Part shown: one piece after another, positions 1-5,853 of the stretch
How the letters are laid out: each line of letters opens with the position of its first letter
How positions within the stretch are numbered: position 1 is the stretch's first letter
From: Gammaproteobacteria bacterium
GTDB taxonomy: Bacteria > Pseudomonadota > Gammaproteobacteria > SZUA-152
Direction of reading: 5' to 3'
Length of the DNA: 7,428 nt
Assembly (NCBI GenBank): GCA_003229995.1
Contig: QIGJ01000231.1
Coordinates: 1 to 7,428 of the forward strand
Program-made: the position numbers and the translations under genes
The notes under the pieces: generated by a model
Database searches by the model: none
Seen by the model: only the letters and a program-made list of their open reading frames with translations
What the model was told of the DNA's origin: nothing

Positions 1-19
1 TTATTGTGGTGAACACAGC

Positions 20-48
20 AGGACAAATTCCATGTGTTTGTTTATAGT
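20..48 (+). promoter_or_regulatory. Candidate sigma70 promoter for the ggt operon
   Basis: AGGACA at 20-25 (four of six matches to the -35 consensus) is followed after 17 bases by TATAGT at 43-48 (five of six matches to the -10 consensus). This would start transcription near position 55, about 38 bases before the ggt start codon. It was judged by eye only, and AT-rich DNA gives such matches by chance. I see nothing else in 1-92. Confidence 0.3.
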
Positions 49-92
49 TCCCAAGCATAAATGATGCTCCACTCACATTGGCAGGTAAACAA

Positions 93-1799
93 ATGAAAAA
101 CCGCGCGATCCTGGTAGGCTGTCTCTTTATATTGCTTTTTTCCTTGCTGGCCAATGCGGGTGCCCCCGCCCCCCCGCAGGCTGCCATTGCGACAGCGCAC
201 CCATTGGCGACCCAGATCGGTCAGGAAATTCTTAATTCCGGTGGAAATGCCTTTGATGCAGCAGTGGCTGTTACTGCCGCGCTAGGTGTAGTGGAGCCAT
301 ACGGGTCCGGCCTGGGCGGTGGGGGTTTTTGGTTGTTACACAGGAATGCCGACAATTTTCAGATAATGGTGGATGGTCGTGAAAAAGCGCCCATGGCTGC
401 ACGCCGTGACATGTATCTGGATGACAAGGGAGAGGTAATACCCGGTGCGTCCATCAATGGGCCACTGGCGGCCGGTATTCCAGGAGTGCCAGCGGCCATG
501 GTGCATATCGCCAAAAAATACGGCCGCCTGTCCCTGGCAAAAAATCTGGCACCGGCAATCCGGCTGGCGCGGGATGGCTTCAAGGTGGATAAACAATACC
601 GGCGTTACGCCGAAATGCGCTTGAAAACGTTGCAGCGCTTCCCGACGACAGCGAAGATATTTTTGCACAATAATGCAGTGCCCCCATTGGGTTACCGATT
701 AAAACAGAAAGATCTGGCGAATACCCTGGAATCTATTGCACAGCACGGTGGGACGGATTTTTACCGGGGTGCTTTGGCCAAACGTCTGGTGGATGCGGTA
801 AAAAAGGCAGGTGGCATCTGGTCTCTGGATGATTTAAAAAATTATCACATTGTTGAACGGGAACCGGTTCGCACAGAATATCGCGGCATGAAATTAATTT
901 CCGCAGCGCTGCCCTCATCGGGTGGTATTGCACTGGCCAGTATGTTGCAGATGTTACAGCAATACGATTTGCATAAAATGTCCGATACTGACCGGGCGCA
1001 TTTCATTATTGAGGTGATGCGTCGTGCATACCGCGACAGGGCAGAGTATTTGGGCGACAGTGATTTTGTCGATGTACCTGTTGCGCGTTTAACCAGCACG
1101 GCTTACGCCAAAAAGTTGGTAAAGGAAATTCAGATGGATGAGGCCACGCCCAGCACAGCATTAAAGGCGGTGGGCAAACCCAGTGGAGCGGGTAGTGATA
1201 CCACACATTTTTCCATATTGGACAAAGACGGTAATCGTGTTGCGGCAACCCTGAGCGTTAATTATCTTTTTGGCTCCTGTTTTGTGGTGCCGGGCACCGG
1301 TTTTTTGCTCAATGATGAAATGGATGATTTTTCGGCCAAACCCGGCGTTGCTAATGCGTATGGTTTGATCGGTGCAGAAGCCAATGCTATCGAACCGGGC
1401 AAACGCCCCTTGTCGAGCATGTCTCCTACATTTCTGGAAGACAAACGGGGGATTGCCATTATTGGCACGCCCGGTGGCAGCCGCATTATCAGCATGGTTT
1501 TATTGGCGGCCTTGCAATATGCAGAGGGTGCAGATGCATCATCCATTGTGCAGCTTCCCCGGTTTCATCATCAATACATGCCTGATATCGTGATGTTTGA
1601 AGATGATGCATTTTCCGAAAAAGTGGAACAGGAGCTTGCATTACGCGGGCATGTGCTGAAAAAACAAATGTCGCCCTATGGAGGTGGTTTTGGTCATTAC
1701 GGAAATATGCAAGGCATTGTGTGGGACAAACATAAAAATAAAGTGACTGCCGCCAGTGATGCGCGAGGCATTGGTGCTGCTGTTGTTTTCAAACCCTAA
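93..1799 (+). CDS. ggt: Gamma-glutamyltransferase (gamma-glutamyltranspeptidase), exported
   Basis: This enzyme transfers or hydrolyses the gamma-glutamyl group of glutathione and related compounds in the periplasm. The family is made as a proenzyme that cuts itself into large and small subunits; the new N-terminal Thr of the small subunit is the nucleophile. Here that residue is T370 in DTTHFSI, preceded by a large-subunit region with the expected glycine-rich segment and substrate-binding Arg (R96 in DGREKAP). The small subunit keeps N390, NDEMDDF (407-413), PLSSMSPT (439-446) and PGGSR (460-464). The residue two before N390 is Ser (S388), where E. coli has Thr409. An N-terminal hydrophobic stretch ending ANA-GAP is a signal peptide with a probable signal peptidase I site. 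The 568-residue length is normal. ATG at 93 is preferred over an in-frame TTG at 78 because it gives a compact signal peptide and follows a weak purine-rich site (GCAGGT). It is first in a likely operon; the next gene starts 28 bases downstream. Confidence 0.95.
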   Translation: MKNRAILVGCLFILLFSLLANAGAPAPPQAAIATAHPLATQIGQEILNSGGNAFDAAVAVTAALGVVEPYGSGLGGGGFWLLHRNADNFQIMVDGREKAPMAARRDMYLDDKGEVIPGASINGPLAAGIPGVPAAMVHIAKKYGRLSLAKNLAPAIRLARDGFKVDKQYRRYAEMRLKTLQRFPTTAKIFLHNNAVPPLGYRLKQKDLANTLESIAQHGGTDFYRGALAKRLVDAVKKAGGIWSLDDLKNYHIVEREPVRTEYRGMKLISAALPSSGGIALASMLQMLQQYDLHKMSDTDRAHFIIEVMRRAYRDRAEYLGDSDFVDVPVARLTSTAYAKKLVKEIQMDEATPSTALKAVGKPSGAGSDTTHFSILDKDGNRVAATLSVNYLFGSCFVVPGTGFLLNDEMDDFSAKPGVANAYGLIGAEANAIEPGKRPLSSMSPTFLEDKRGIAIIGTPGGSRIISMVLLAALQYAEGADASSIVQLPRFHHQYMPDIVMFEDDAFSEKVEQELALRGHVLKKQMSPYGGGFGHYGNMQGIVWDKHKNKVTAASDARGIGAAVVFKP

Positions 1800-1827
1800 A
1801 AATATCCGGGCTTAAAGGGACTTTGTG

Positions 1828-2625
1828 ATGTTCGGTTTTAATCGACAGGCCGCATTACTGGATGATGAATCTGTTTATTGGATGCTGGATGTTTTCGACT
1901 GGGCATTGGCTAATTTTAATGGCCGGAAATTACAAGCCGAGACAAAGCTGATTTATCCCAATAACGACTATTTTCCCGGAAAAGAAAGCAGTGTGGAAGG
2001 CATGGCGGCTTTGATTTTTACGCAAGTCAAATCCTATGCCGGGATTACTGCGTTACCCTGTGATTTACAAAATGAAACAGGCGTCAGCCATGCTGTACCA
2101 CCTGAATCAGGTCCGGTTGAATTGCCGGTAGTGCCGGACAGTAAAAAATGGGTATTTACCTATCACACGCATACGCTGAACAATCCCGAAGTCTTAATTG
2201 CCTCTTTTGTGCATCAAATTGCCTACCATATTGTTTCTTCGGCCCATCATCCACCACCGGGCGGGAACGAAAACTGGCCACATGCGGCAGAAATACTGGC
2301 AACGGTGATGGGTTTTGGTGTGATCATGGCGAATACGGCAAATACACAAAAAATTCGTTCCTGTGGCAGTTGCAGCGGGCCTGCTGTGGAGCGGGAGTCA
2401 TTTTTATCGCAGTATGATATGAGTTATGCCCTGGCGTTATTTTGCACATTAAAAAATATTCCCGTAAAAGAGGCGATATTACACTTGAAAAAATCATTAC
2501 GCGCATTTTACAAAAAATCTCATAAAGAAATTTCCAGTACCGATTTTTCCAGCAATGACCGACTGACCGCTTTACGGGCTGCTTGGTTTTCACGTCATCA
2601 ACCTGTCAGTAAGGACAATGGATAA
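1828..2625 (+). CDS. Uncharacterised protein with degenerate HExxH-like motif
   Basis: The function is unknown. The 265-residue protein has no signal peptide and is probably cytoplasmic. From memory its layout resembles a family of uncharacterised bacterial proteins with a zinc-peptidase-like core: an N-terminal Trp-rich part (YWML, residues 17-20), a YPNNDYFPGK segment (43-52; relatives have P-T-x-x-F-F-P), a central helix where relatives read HELxH, then an acidic helix and MGFGVIMAN (161-169), and a C-terminal YALALF helix (200-205). In this copy the motif reads HQIAYH (129-134): Glu is replaced by Gln and the second His by Tyr, so a classical zinc protease site is absent. A short Cys pair, CGSC (179-182), follows. 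ATG at 1828 is chosen over GTG at 1825 because AAAGGGA at 1814-1820 gives a good ribosome-binding spacing. The stop directly abuts the ppnN start, which implies co-translation. The gene is surely real; the family assignment is recollection, not a search result. Confidence 0.85.
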   Translation: MFGFNRQAALLDDESVYWMLDVFDWALANFNGRKLQAETKLIYPNNDYFPGKESSVEGMAALIFTQVKSYAGITALPCDLQNETGVSHAVPPESGPVELPVVPDSKKWVFTYHTHTLNNPEVLIASFVHQIAYHIVSSAHHPPPGGNENWPHAAEILATVMGFGVIMANTANTQKIRSCGSCSGPAVERESFLSQYDMSYALALFCTLKNIPVKEAILHLKKSLRAFYKKSHKEISSTDFSSNDRLTALRAAWFSRHQPVSKDNG

Positions 2626-4002
2626 ATGAAGCAATCAATTGAAGTGGTCGATGCACGTATTTCACCCGAAGGGCGTCTTGATGTGCTCTCCCGGCTTGAA
2701 GTCAGCAAACTGCTGGATACCAGCCAAGGTGATTTATACAAAATCTTCAGAAACTGTTCTCTGGCTGTGCTGAATTGTGGCAATAGCATGGATGATGGAA
2801 AAGAGCTGTTGGAACGTTACAACTCGTTTGATATCAGTGTGATTCAGCAAGAACGTGGCATCAAACTTGAGGTTAAAAATGCGCCGGAAAACGCCTTTGT
2901 TGATGGCGTGATGATCAAGGGCATCAATGAACATCTATTTGCCGTGTTACGGGATGTTGTATATGTCAATAATGAAATCAACGACAATCCAAAATTTAAT
3001 CTTGATACCTCGGAAGGAATAACAACCGCCGTATTTCATATCTTGCGTAATTCAAAAATTTTGCTGCCCATGAAATCACCCAGCATGGTGGTGTGCTGGG
3101 GAGGGCATTCCATTAAACGCAAAGAATATGACTATACAAAAGAGGTTGGTCATGAGATGGGGTTGCGGGGAATGGATATCTGCACCGGCTGTGGCCCTGG
3201 TGCAATGAAGGGGCCGATGAAGGGAGCGGCCATTGGTCATGCCAAGCAACGTATTACGGGGGGGCAGTATCTGGGTATCAGTGAGCCTGGAATTATTGCC
3301 GCCGAATCCCCCAATCCGATTGTGAATGATCTGGTGATTATGCCGGACATTGAAAAACGCCTTGAGGCCTTTGTGCGGGTGGGTCATGGCATTGTGGTGT
3401 TTCCCGGTGGTGCGGGTACTGCGGAAGAGATTCTGTATATTCTGGGTATATTATTGCACCCCAAAAACAAGCACATTCCTTTTCCGCTGATTTTGACCGG
3501 CTCGGAATGTGCGAAAGAGTATTTTGTGGGTATCAATCAGTTTATTGCAGATACGCTGGGGATCGAAGCACAGCAACGTTACACGGTGATTATTAATGAC
3601 CCGAGGCAGGTCGCGCACGAGATGGCCGCCGGTCTGAAAAAAGTGCGTAAATTCCGTAAAAAAACCGGGGATGCCTTTTATTTTAACTGGTTGTTGCATA
3701 TTGATCTGGCCTTTCAGCAACCTTTTTTGCCAACACACAAAAACATGTCAGCACTGGAATTGCACAAAGAGCAGCCTGTACATTTATTGGCTGCGCACTT
3801 ACGTCGTGCTTTTTCCGGCATCGTTGCGGGCAATGTGAAAGATGAAGGTATTCGTACTATCGAAAAACATGGTCACTTTGAGATCAAAGGTGATGCAAAT
3901 ATGATGAAATCACTGGATGCATTACTTACTTCATTTGTTGAACAGGAACGAATGAAATTACCGGGTAAAAAATATACGCCGTGTTATCGGGTTGTGACAT
4001 AG
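2626..4002 (+). CDS. ppnN: Pyrimidine/purine nucleotide 5'-monophosphate nucleosidase PpnN
   Basis: This cytoplasmic enzyme cleaves nucleoside monophosphates to the free base and ribose 5-phosphate, feeding nucleotide salvage. The E. coli protein (formerly YgdH) is tetrameric and is regulated by (p)ppGpp. The 458 residues match the E. coli protein along the whole length, as I recall it. There is an N-terminal DUF4478-type domain (about 1-145) with DLYKIFRNCSLAVLN. A central LOG/lysine-decarboxylase-like Rossmann domain (about 150-330) carries CWGGHS (157-162), TGCGPGAMKGPMKGA (187-201), MPDIEKRLEAF (239-249) and the signature PGGAGTAEE (260-268). A C-terminal DUF3412-type domain (about 340-458) has LRRAFSGIVAGNVK and ends KLPGKKYTPCY. 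All expected motifs are intact. Older annotation would call this lysine decarboxylase or LOG cytokinin enzyme; the three-domain layout argues for PpnN. The ATG follows the upstream stop with no gap, with AAGGA at 2611-2615 as the likely ribosome-binding site. Confidence 0.95.
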   Translation: MKQSIEVVDARISPEGRLDVLSRLEVSKLLDTSQGDLYKIFRNCSLAVLNCGNSMDDGKELLERYNSFDISVIQQERGIKLEVKNAPENAFVDGVMIKGINEHLFAVLRDVVYVNNEINDNPKFNLDTSEGITTAVFHILRNSKILLPMKSPSMVVCWGGHSIKRKEYDYTKEVGHEMGLRGMDICTGCGPGAMKGPMKGAAIGHAKQRITGGQYLGISEPGIIAAESPNPIVNDLVIMPDIEKRLEAFVRVGHGIVVFPGGAGTAEEILYILGILLHPKNKHIPFPLILTGSECAKEYFVGINQFIADTLGIEAQQRYTVIINDPRQVAHEMAAGLKKVRKFRKKTGDAFYFNWLLHIDLAFQQPFLPTHKNMSALELHKEQPVHLLAAHLRRAFSGIVAGNVKDEGIRTIEKHGHFEIKGDANMMKSLDALLTSFVEQERMKLPGKKYTPCYRVVT

Positions 4003-4006
4003 CGGT

Positions 4007-4022
4007 TATACCCATGGGTATA
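4007..4022. repeat. 16-bp perfect palindrome after ppnN
   Basis: TATACCCATGGGTATA reads the same on both strands and lies five bases after the ppnN stop. As RNA it could fold as a six-pair stem with a CATG loop, but no uridine run follows, so it is a poor intrinsic terminator. Its TATACCC/GGGTATA arms equal the outer bases of the fold-back element at 4093-4256. It may be two abutting element ends, or a footprint of an excised or nested copy; that is inference. Confidence 0.6.
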
Positions 4023-4092
4023 TTAAAACATTCTCTGCTCATGTGCGCAGAATCCGGTTATGCCAGATGCGGTTGAGGAGTTCTGGTTGCAG

Positions 4093-4256
4093 ATATACCC
4101 GTAGCGATTGAGATTTAGGTCTGACTGCACGCCCTATTGATTCCATGGCGGCGTTAAAATGTCCTGCAATAGAACGACTATTCCGCGTCATTTTGCCTAG
4201 CCATGAAATAAATATGACGCACATTCAGACCTAAATCCCAAACGCTACGGGTATAT
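4093..4256. mobile_element. 164-bp fold-back MITE-like element
   Basis: The outer 32 bp at 4093-4124 are the reverse complement of 4225-4256 with 30 of 32 matches. The arms open with ATATACCCGTAGCG and end with ATTTAGGTCTGA. The inside is also imperfectly palindromic. CATGGC at 4144-4149 pairs with GCCATG near 4199-4204, and AAAATG...AATAG (4156-4172) pairs with CTATT...CATTTT (4178-4194), leaving a five-base loop at 4173-4177. The whole unit can therefore form one long hairpin. It has no room for a transposase, so it would move in trans. The outermost TA bases suggest a TA target duplication, as in Tc1/mariner-IS630 elements, but the terminal TATA makes the exact edge ambiguous. The stretch 4023-4092 before it holds nothing I recognise. 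Confidence 0.75.
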
Positions 4257-4263
4257 GCAAATC

Positions 4264-4281
4264 AAAAAAAAGGGGGGAGAG
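4264..4281 (+). promoter_or_regulatory. Ribosome-binding region of adk, A8G6 tract
   Basis: Eight A (4264-4271) and six G (4272-4277) followed by AGAG lie five bases before the adk ATG at 4287. The purine run is a very strong Shine-Dalgarno region and fixes the start. Two adjoining homopolymers could vary in length by slippage and so alter spacing; that is speculation. No convincing promoter is visible between the fold-back element and the gene, so transcription must begin inside or upstream of that element. Confidence 0.65.
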
Positions 4282-4286
4282 TTTTC

Positions 4287-4934
4287 ATGAAAATTATTTT
4301 GTTGGGTGCCCCAGGGGCGGGTAAAGGAACGGTGGCAAAAGTCTTGACGGAACTGGATGGCTCGGTACAGATTTCAACCGGGGACATTCTGCGCGGTGCG
4401 GTGCAGGCAGGCACCGAACTGGGCAAGAAAGCAGATGCATTTATGAAAGCAGGGGATTTGGTACCGGATGAATTGATCATGAATATTATGAAAAGCCGTT
4501 TGCAGGAGTCGGATTGTAAAAAAGGTTTTTTACTGGACGGCTTCCCTCGTACCATTCCGCAGGCAGAGTCATTGAAAGCCCTGTTGAGTGATCTGGGGAT
4601 TGCCTTGGATATAGCGGTCAGCCTTGAAGTACCGTGCGAAGAAATTCTGAACCGCCTGACAACACGCCGGACTTGTGAAAACTCAGCCTGTCAGGCGATT
4701 TACAACATCAGAAACAGCCCGGTAAAAACTGAGGGTATTTGCGACAAATGTGGTGGTAAAGTGGTGCAGCGCGAAGATGAGACAGAAGAAGCCATTAGTC
4801 GTCGTCTGGAAACCTACCATGAAAAAACAGCACCATTGATAGGGTATTATAAGGAGGAAGGATTGTTGATGCCAGTCAATGCAACGGTCACCAGTGAGGT
4901 GGTCAGGGCAATTCAGGACCGCTTGACATCCTGA
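4287..4934 (+). CDS. adk: Adenylate kinase with Cys-rich LID
   Basis: This cytoplasmic enzyme catalyses AMP + ATP = 2 ADP. The 215 residues show the P-loop GAPGAGKGT (7-15), the AMP-site segment STGDILR (30-36), the signature FLLDGFPRTI (81-90), and QRED (161-164) with R172/R173 and TAPLIGYY (181-188) of the core. The LID carries four Cys, C130-x4-C135-x16-C152-x2-C155, the layout of a structural zinc site. Zinc-type adenylate kinases normally have C-x2-C for the first pair; here two extra residues lie inside it. The P-loop is followed by VAKV instead of the usual QA. E. coli Adk has no such Cys set, so this could be a second, divergent or acquired paralogue and not the main housekeeping copy; that is inference. 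The ATG is fixed by a strong purine-rich site. It is transcribed apart from ppnN, separated by 284 bases. Confidence 0.93.
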   Translation: MKIILLGAPGAGKGTVAKVLTELDGSVQISTGDILRGAVQAGTELGKKADAFMKAGDLVPDELIMNIMKSRLQESDCKKGFLLDGFPRTIPQAESLKALLSDLGIALDIAVSLEVPCEEILNRLTTRRTCENSACQAIYNIRNSPVKTEGICDKCGGKVVQREDETEEAISRRLETYHEKTAPLIGYYKEEGLLMPVNATVTSEVVRAIQDRLTS

Positions 4935-4993
4935 AAACCGATGAATTGCATAAAGACCGGGCCCGGTATATTGTTAGCGGGTTCGGTTTCTTT
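4935..4993 (+). terminator. Possible terminator or structured 3' end of adk
   Basis: AAACCGA at 4935-4941 is complementary to TCGGTTT at 4983-4989. The perfect 12-bp palindrome ACCGGGCCCGGT sits between them at 4956-4967. The outer stem is followed by CTTT. The long loop and short T run make this a weak intrinsic terminator at best, but it is the only strong secondary structure between adk and the next gene. Confidence 0.3.
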
Positions 4994-5047
4994 ATGGCGA
5001 CGATAATTTATAGCGGTTAATTGACGCCTGACTCTGTTGTATCAACC

Positions 5048-5055
5048 AGGAAGGA
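5048..5055 (+). promoter_or_regulatory. Shine-Dalgarno site deciding the start at 5064
   Basis: AGGAAGGA ends eight bases before ATG at 5064. It lies inside the N-terminal extension that would result from the in-frame TTG at 5037, so the downstream ATG is the better start. It also gives a normal signal peptide. Confidence 0.75.
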
Positions 5056-5063
5056 AAATTACC

Positions 5064-5456
5064 ATGTCTACATTACGAATCTTTGTACTGGGAATTGTTA
5101 CGCTCGGACTATTGAGCAGTGTTGCCGTTTTTGCGGGCAGTGACCACGAAAAATCAGCCACGTATCAAATGGCAGAAATCATGCATCGTTTGAAACATTA
5201 CCCGAGCCCTGAGGGTAAGGATGTATTGAATAAAATCACACAGGCTGCAAACACAACCGAAAATGAGCGCACTGTTGCAACAGGGATGCTGAATTTACAG
5301 CATAAAGTGGCAAACGATGATATTCCAAAACTGAAAGCGGTTATTGCCGATAAAAAAGCAACAGCCCATGAACGTGAATTAGCCGACATTATACTGAGCC
5401 TGGATCACCGTCCCACCAAGCAGGACAAGGCCAAACTTCAGGCGATGATGCAATAG
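5064..5456 (+). CDS. Small exported protein of three 35-residue repeats
   Basis: The function is unknown. The 130-residue product starts with a signal peptide (hydrophobic 5-23, cleavage probably at AVFA-GSD, after residue 24), so the mature protein is about 106 residues and periplasmic or secreted. The mature part is three helical repeats with an exact 35-residue period: A37/A72/A107, L43/L78/L113, H45/H80/H115 and L55/L90/L125. T65/T100, E68/E103 and R69/R104 mark the joints, and the third repeat lacks its tail. The rough consensus is A-x5-L-x-H, then a turn, then DK-x-KL. It is rich in Lys, His and Glu and has no Cys. The repeated His could bind a metal, or the units could form a TPR-like solenoid; neither is shown. 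It sits alone, 129 bases after adk, with repeat DNA downstream, and is probably its own transcription unit. Its strong ribosome site and clean signal peptide support a real gene. Confidence 0.85.
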   Translation: MSTLRIFVLGIVTLGLLSSVAVFAGSDHEKSATYQMAEIMHRLKHYPSPEGKDVLNKITQAANTTENERTVATGMLNLQHKVANDDIPKLKAVIADKKATAHERELADIILSLDHRPTKQDKAKLQAMMQ

Positions 5457-5498
5457 TGGTTATTTCAGGGTTTACTTCAAATTTATTACTGAGTATCT

Positions 5499-5579
5499 AA
5501 CGCAAAGAACGCAGAGGCACAAAGAGCACAAAGGAAAACAGTGCAAACTTTGTATTCTTTGCGTTTTCGCGAATTTTTT
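5499..5579 (+). terminator. Possible terminator of the repeat-protein gene
   Basis: The 11-bp inverted repeat 5499-5509 / 5555-5565 contains an inner stem ACAAAG (5528-5533) / CTTTGT (5548-5553). It is followed by the palindrome TTCGCGAA (5566-5573) and then six T (5574-5579). A transcript from the gene ending at 5456 could stop here. The geometry is not classical because the loop is long, and the stem belongs to a dispersed repeat, so any terminator role may be incidental. Confidence 0.35.
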
Positions 5580-5581
5580 CT

Positions 5582-5607
5582 CATTCCCACGCTCCTGCGT
5601 GGGAATG
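5582..5607. repeat. Perfect 11-bp hairpin, REP-like unit
   Basis: CATTCCCACGC at 5582-5592 pairs perfectly with GCGTGGGAATG at 5597-5607 around the loop TCCT. A related half, CCGTGGGAAC, follows at 5621-5630. The form is that of REP-like repeats spread through intergenic DNA in many proteobacteria. It has no adjoining T run. Confidence 0.75.
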
Positions 5608-5853
5608 CATACTTGGTGGACCGTGGGAACCAGGAATTACTGAGAATTTAATGCAAAGGACGCAGAGAAAAACAAACCCTTATCTTTGTGGTTAAATGCA
5701 GAGTAATCACTCACAGAGTGCTTTAACGCTTAATCCATATTGAACACGGTTTTGCAGAATAACCGGAGTTTCGCACAGACTCCCGACATTTTTTCGAGCA
5801 CAACCGACTCTGTTACCCGCTCATACATATTGAAGCGCCAGAGGAACATAAGT

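Larger units (their letters stand above)
5485..5667. repeat. Dispersed-repeat mosaic with 32-bp direct repeats
   Basis: Two 32-bp copies at 5485-5516 and 5636-5667 match at 28 of 32 positions, both beginning ATTACTGAG and ending ACGCAGAG. Between them lie the inverted pair AACGCAAAGAA (5499-5509) / TTCTTTGCGTT (5555-5565) and the hairpin listed at 5582-5607. Such GCAAAG-ACGCAGAG and CCCACGC-GCGTGGG intergenic repeats are, from general knowledge, frequent in environmental proteobacteria. From 5668 to 5853 I see only a leader region, with a small CACTC/GAGTG hairpin (5708-5720) and no gene. Confidence 0.7.

Noticed and set aside
78..92. TTG start giving five extra residues on Ggt
   Set aside because: The ATG at 93 gives a normal signal peptide and has some ribosome-site purines before it; the TTG has none.
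2626..4002. Lysine decarboxylase or LOG cytokinin-activating enzyme
   Set aside because: The PGGxGTxxE signature is shared, but LOG proteins are about 200 residues. The three-domain 458-residue layout and near end-to-end match point to PpnN.
4039..4224. Minus-strand open frame of 61 codons across most of the fold-back element
   Set aside because: Much of it is translated repeat, including nearly all of one terminal inverted repeat. I see no ribosome-binding site or recognisable domain. The frame is best explained by the repeat, though copies elsewhere may carry the same spurious annotation.
5001..5049. Promoter for the small repeat protein (GATAAT at 5002-5007, TTGACG at 5021-5026)
   Set aside because: Neither hexamer has a partner at acceptable spacing, so no promoter is claimed.
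5457..5739. CRISPR array or small RNA gene in the repeat-rich region
   Set aside because: There are only two diverged direct repeats 151 bases apart, with inverted repeats between, and no regular spacer pattern. The dispersed-repeat explanation is sufficient.
5740..5853. TTG start adding 38 residues to the PQQ dehydrogenase
   Set aside because: The extension is polar, places the signal peptide internally and lacks a ribosome-binding site, whereas ATG at 5854 has GAGG upstream.
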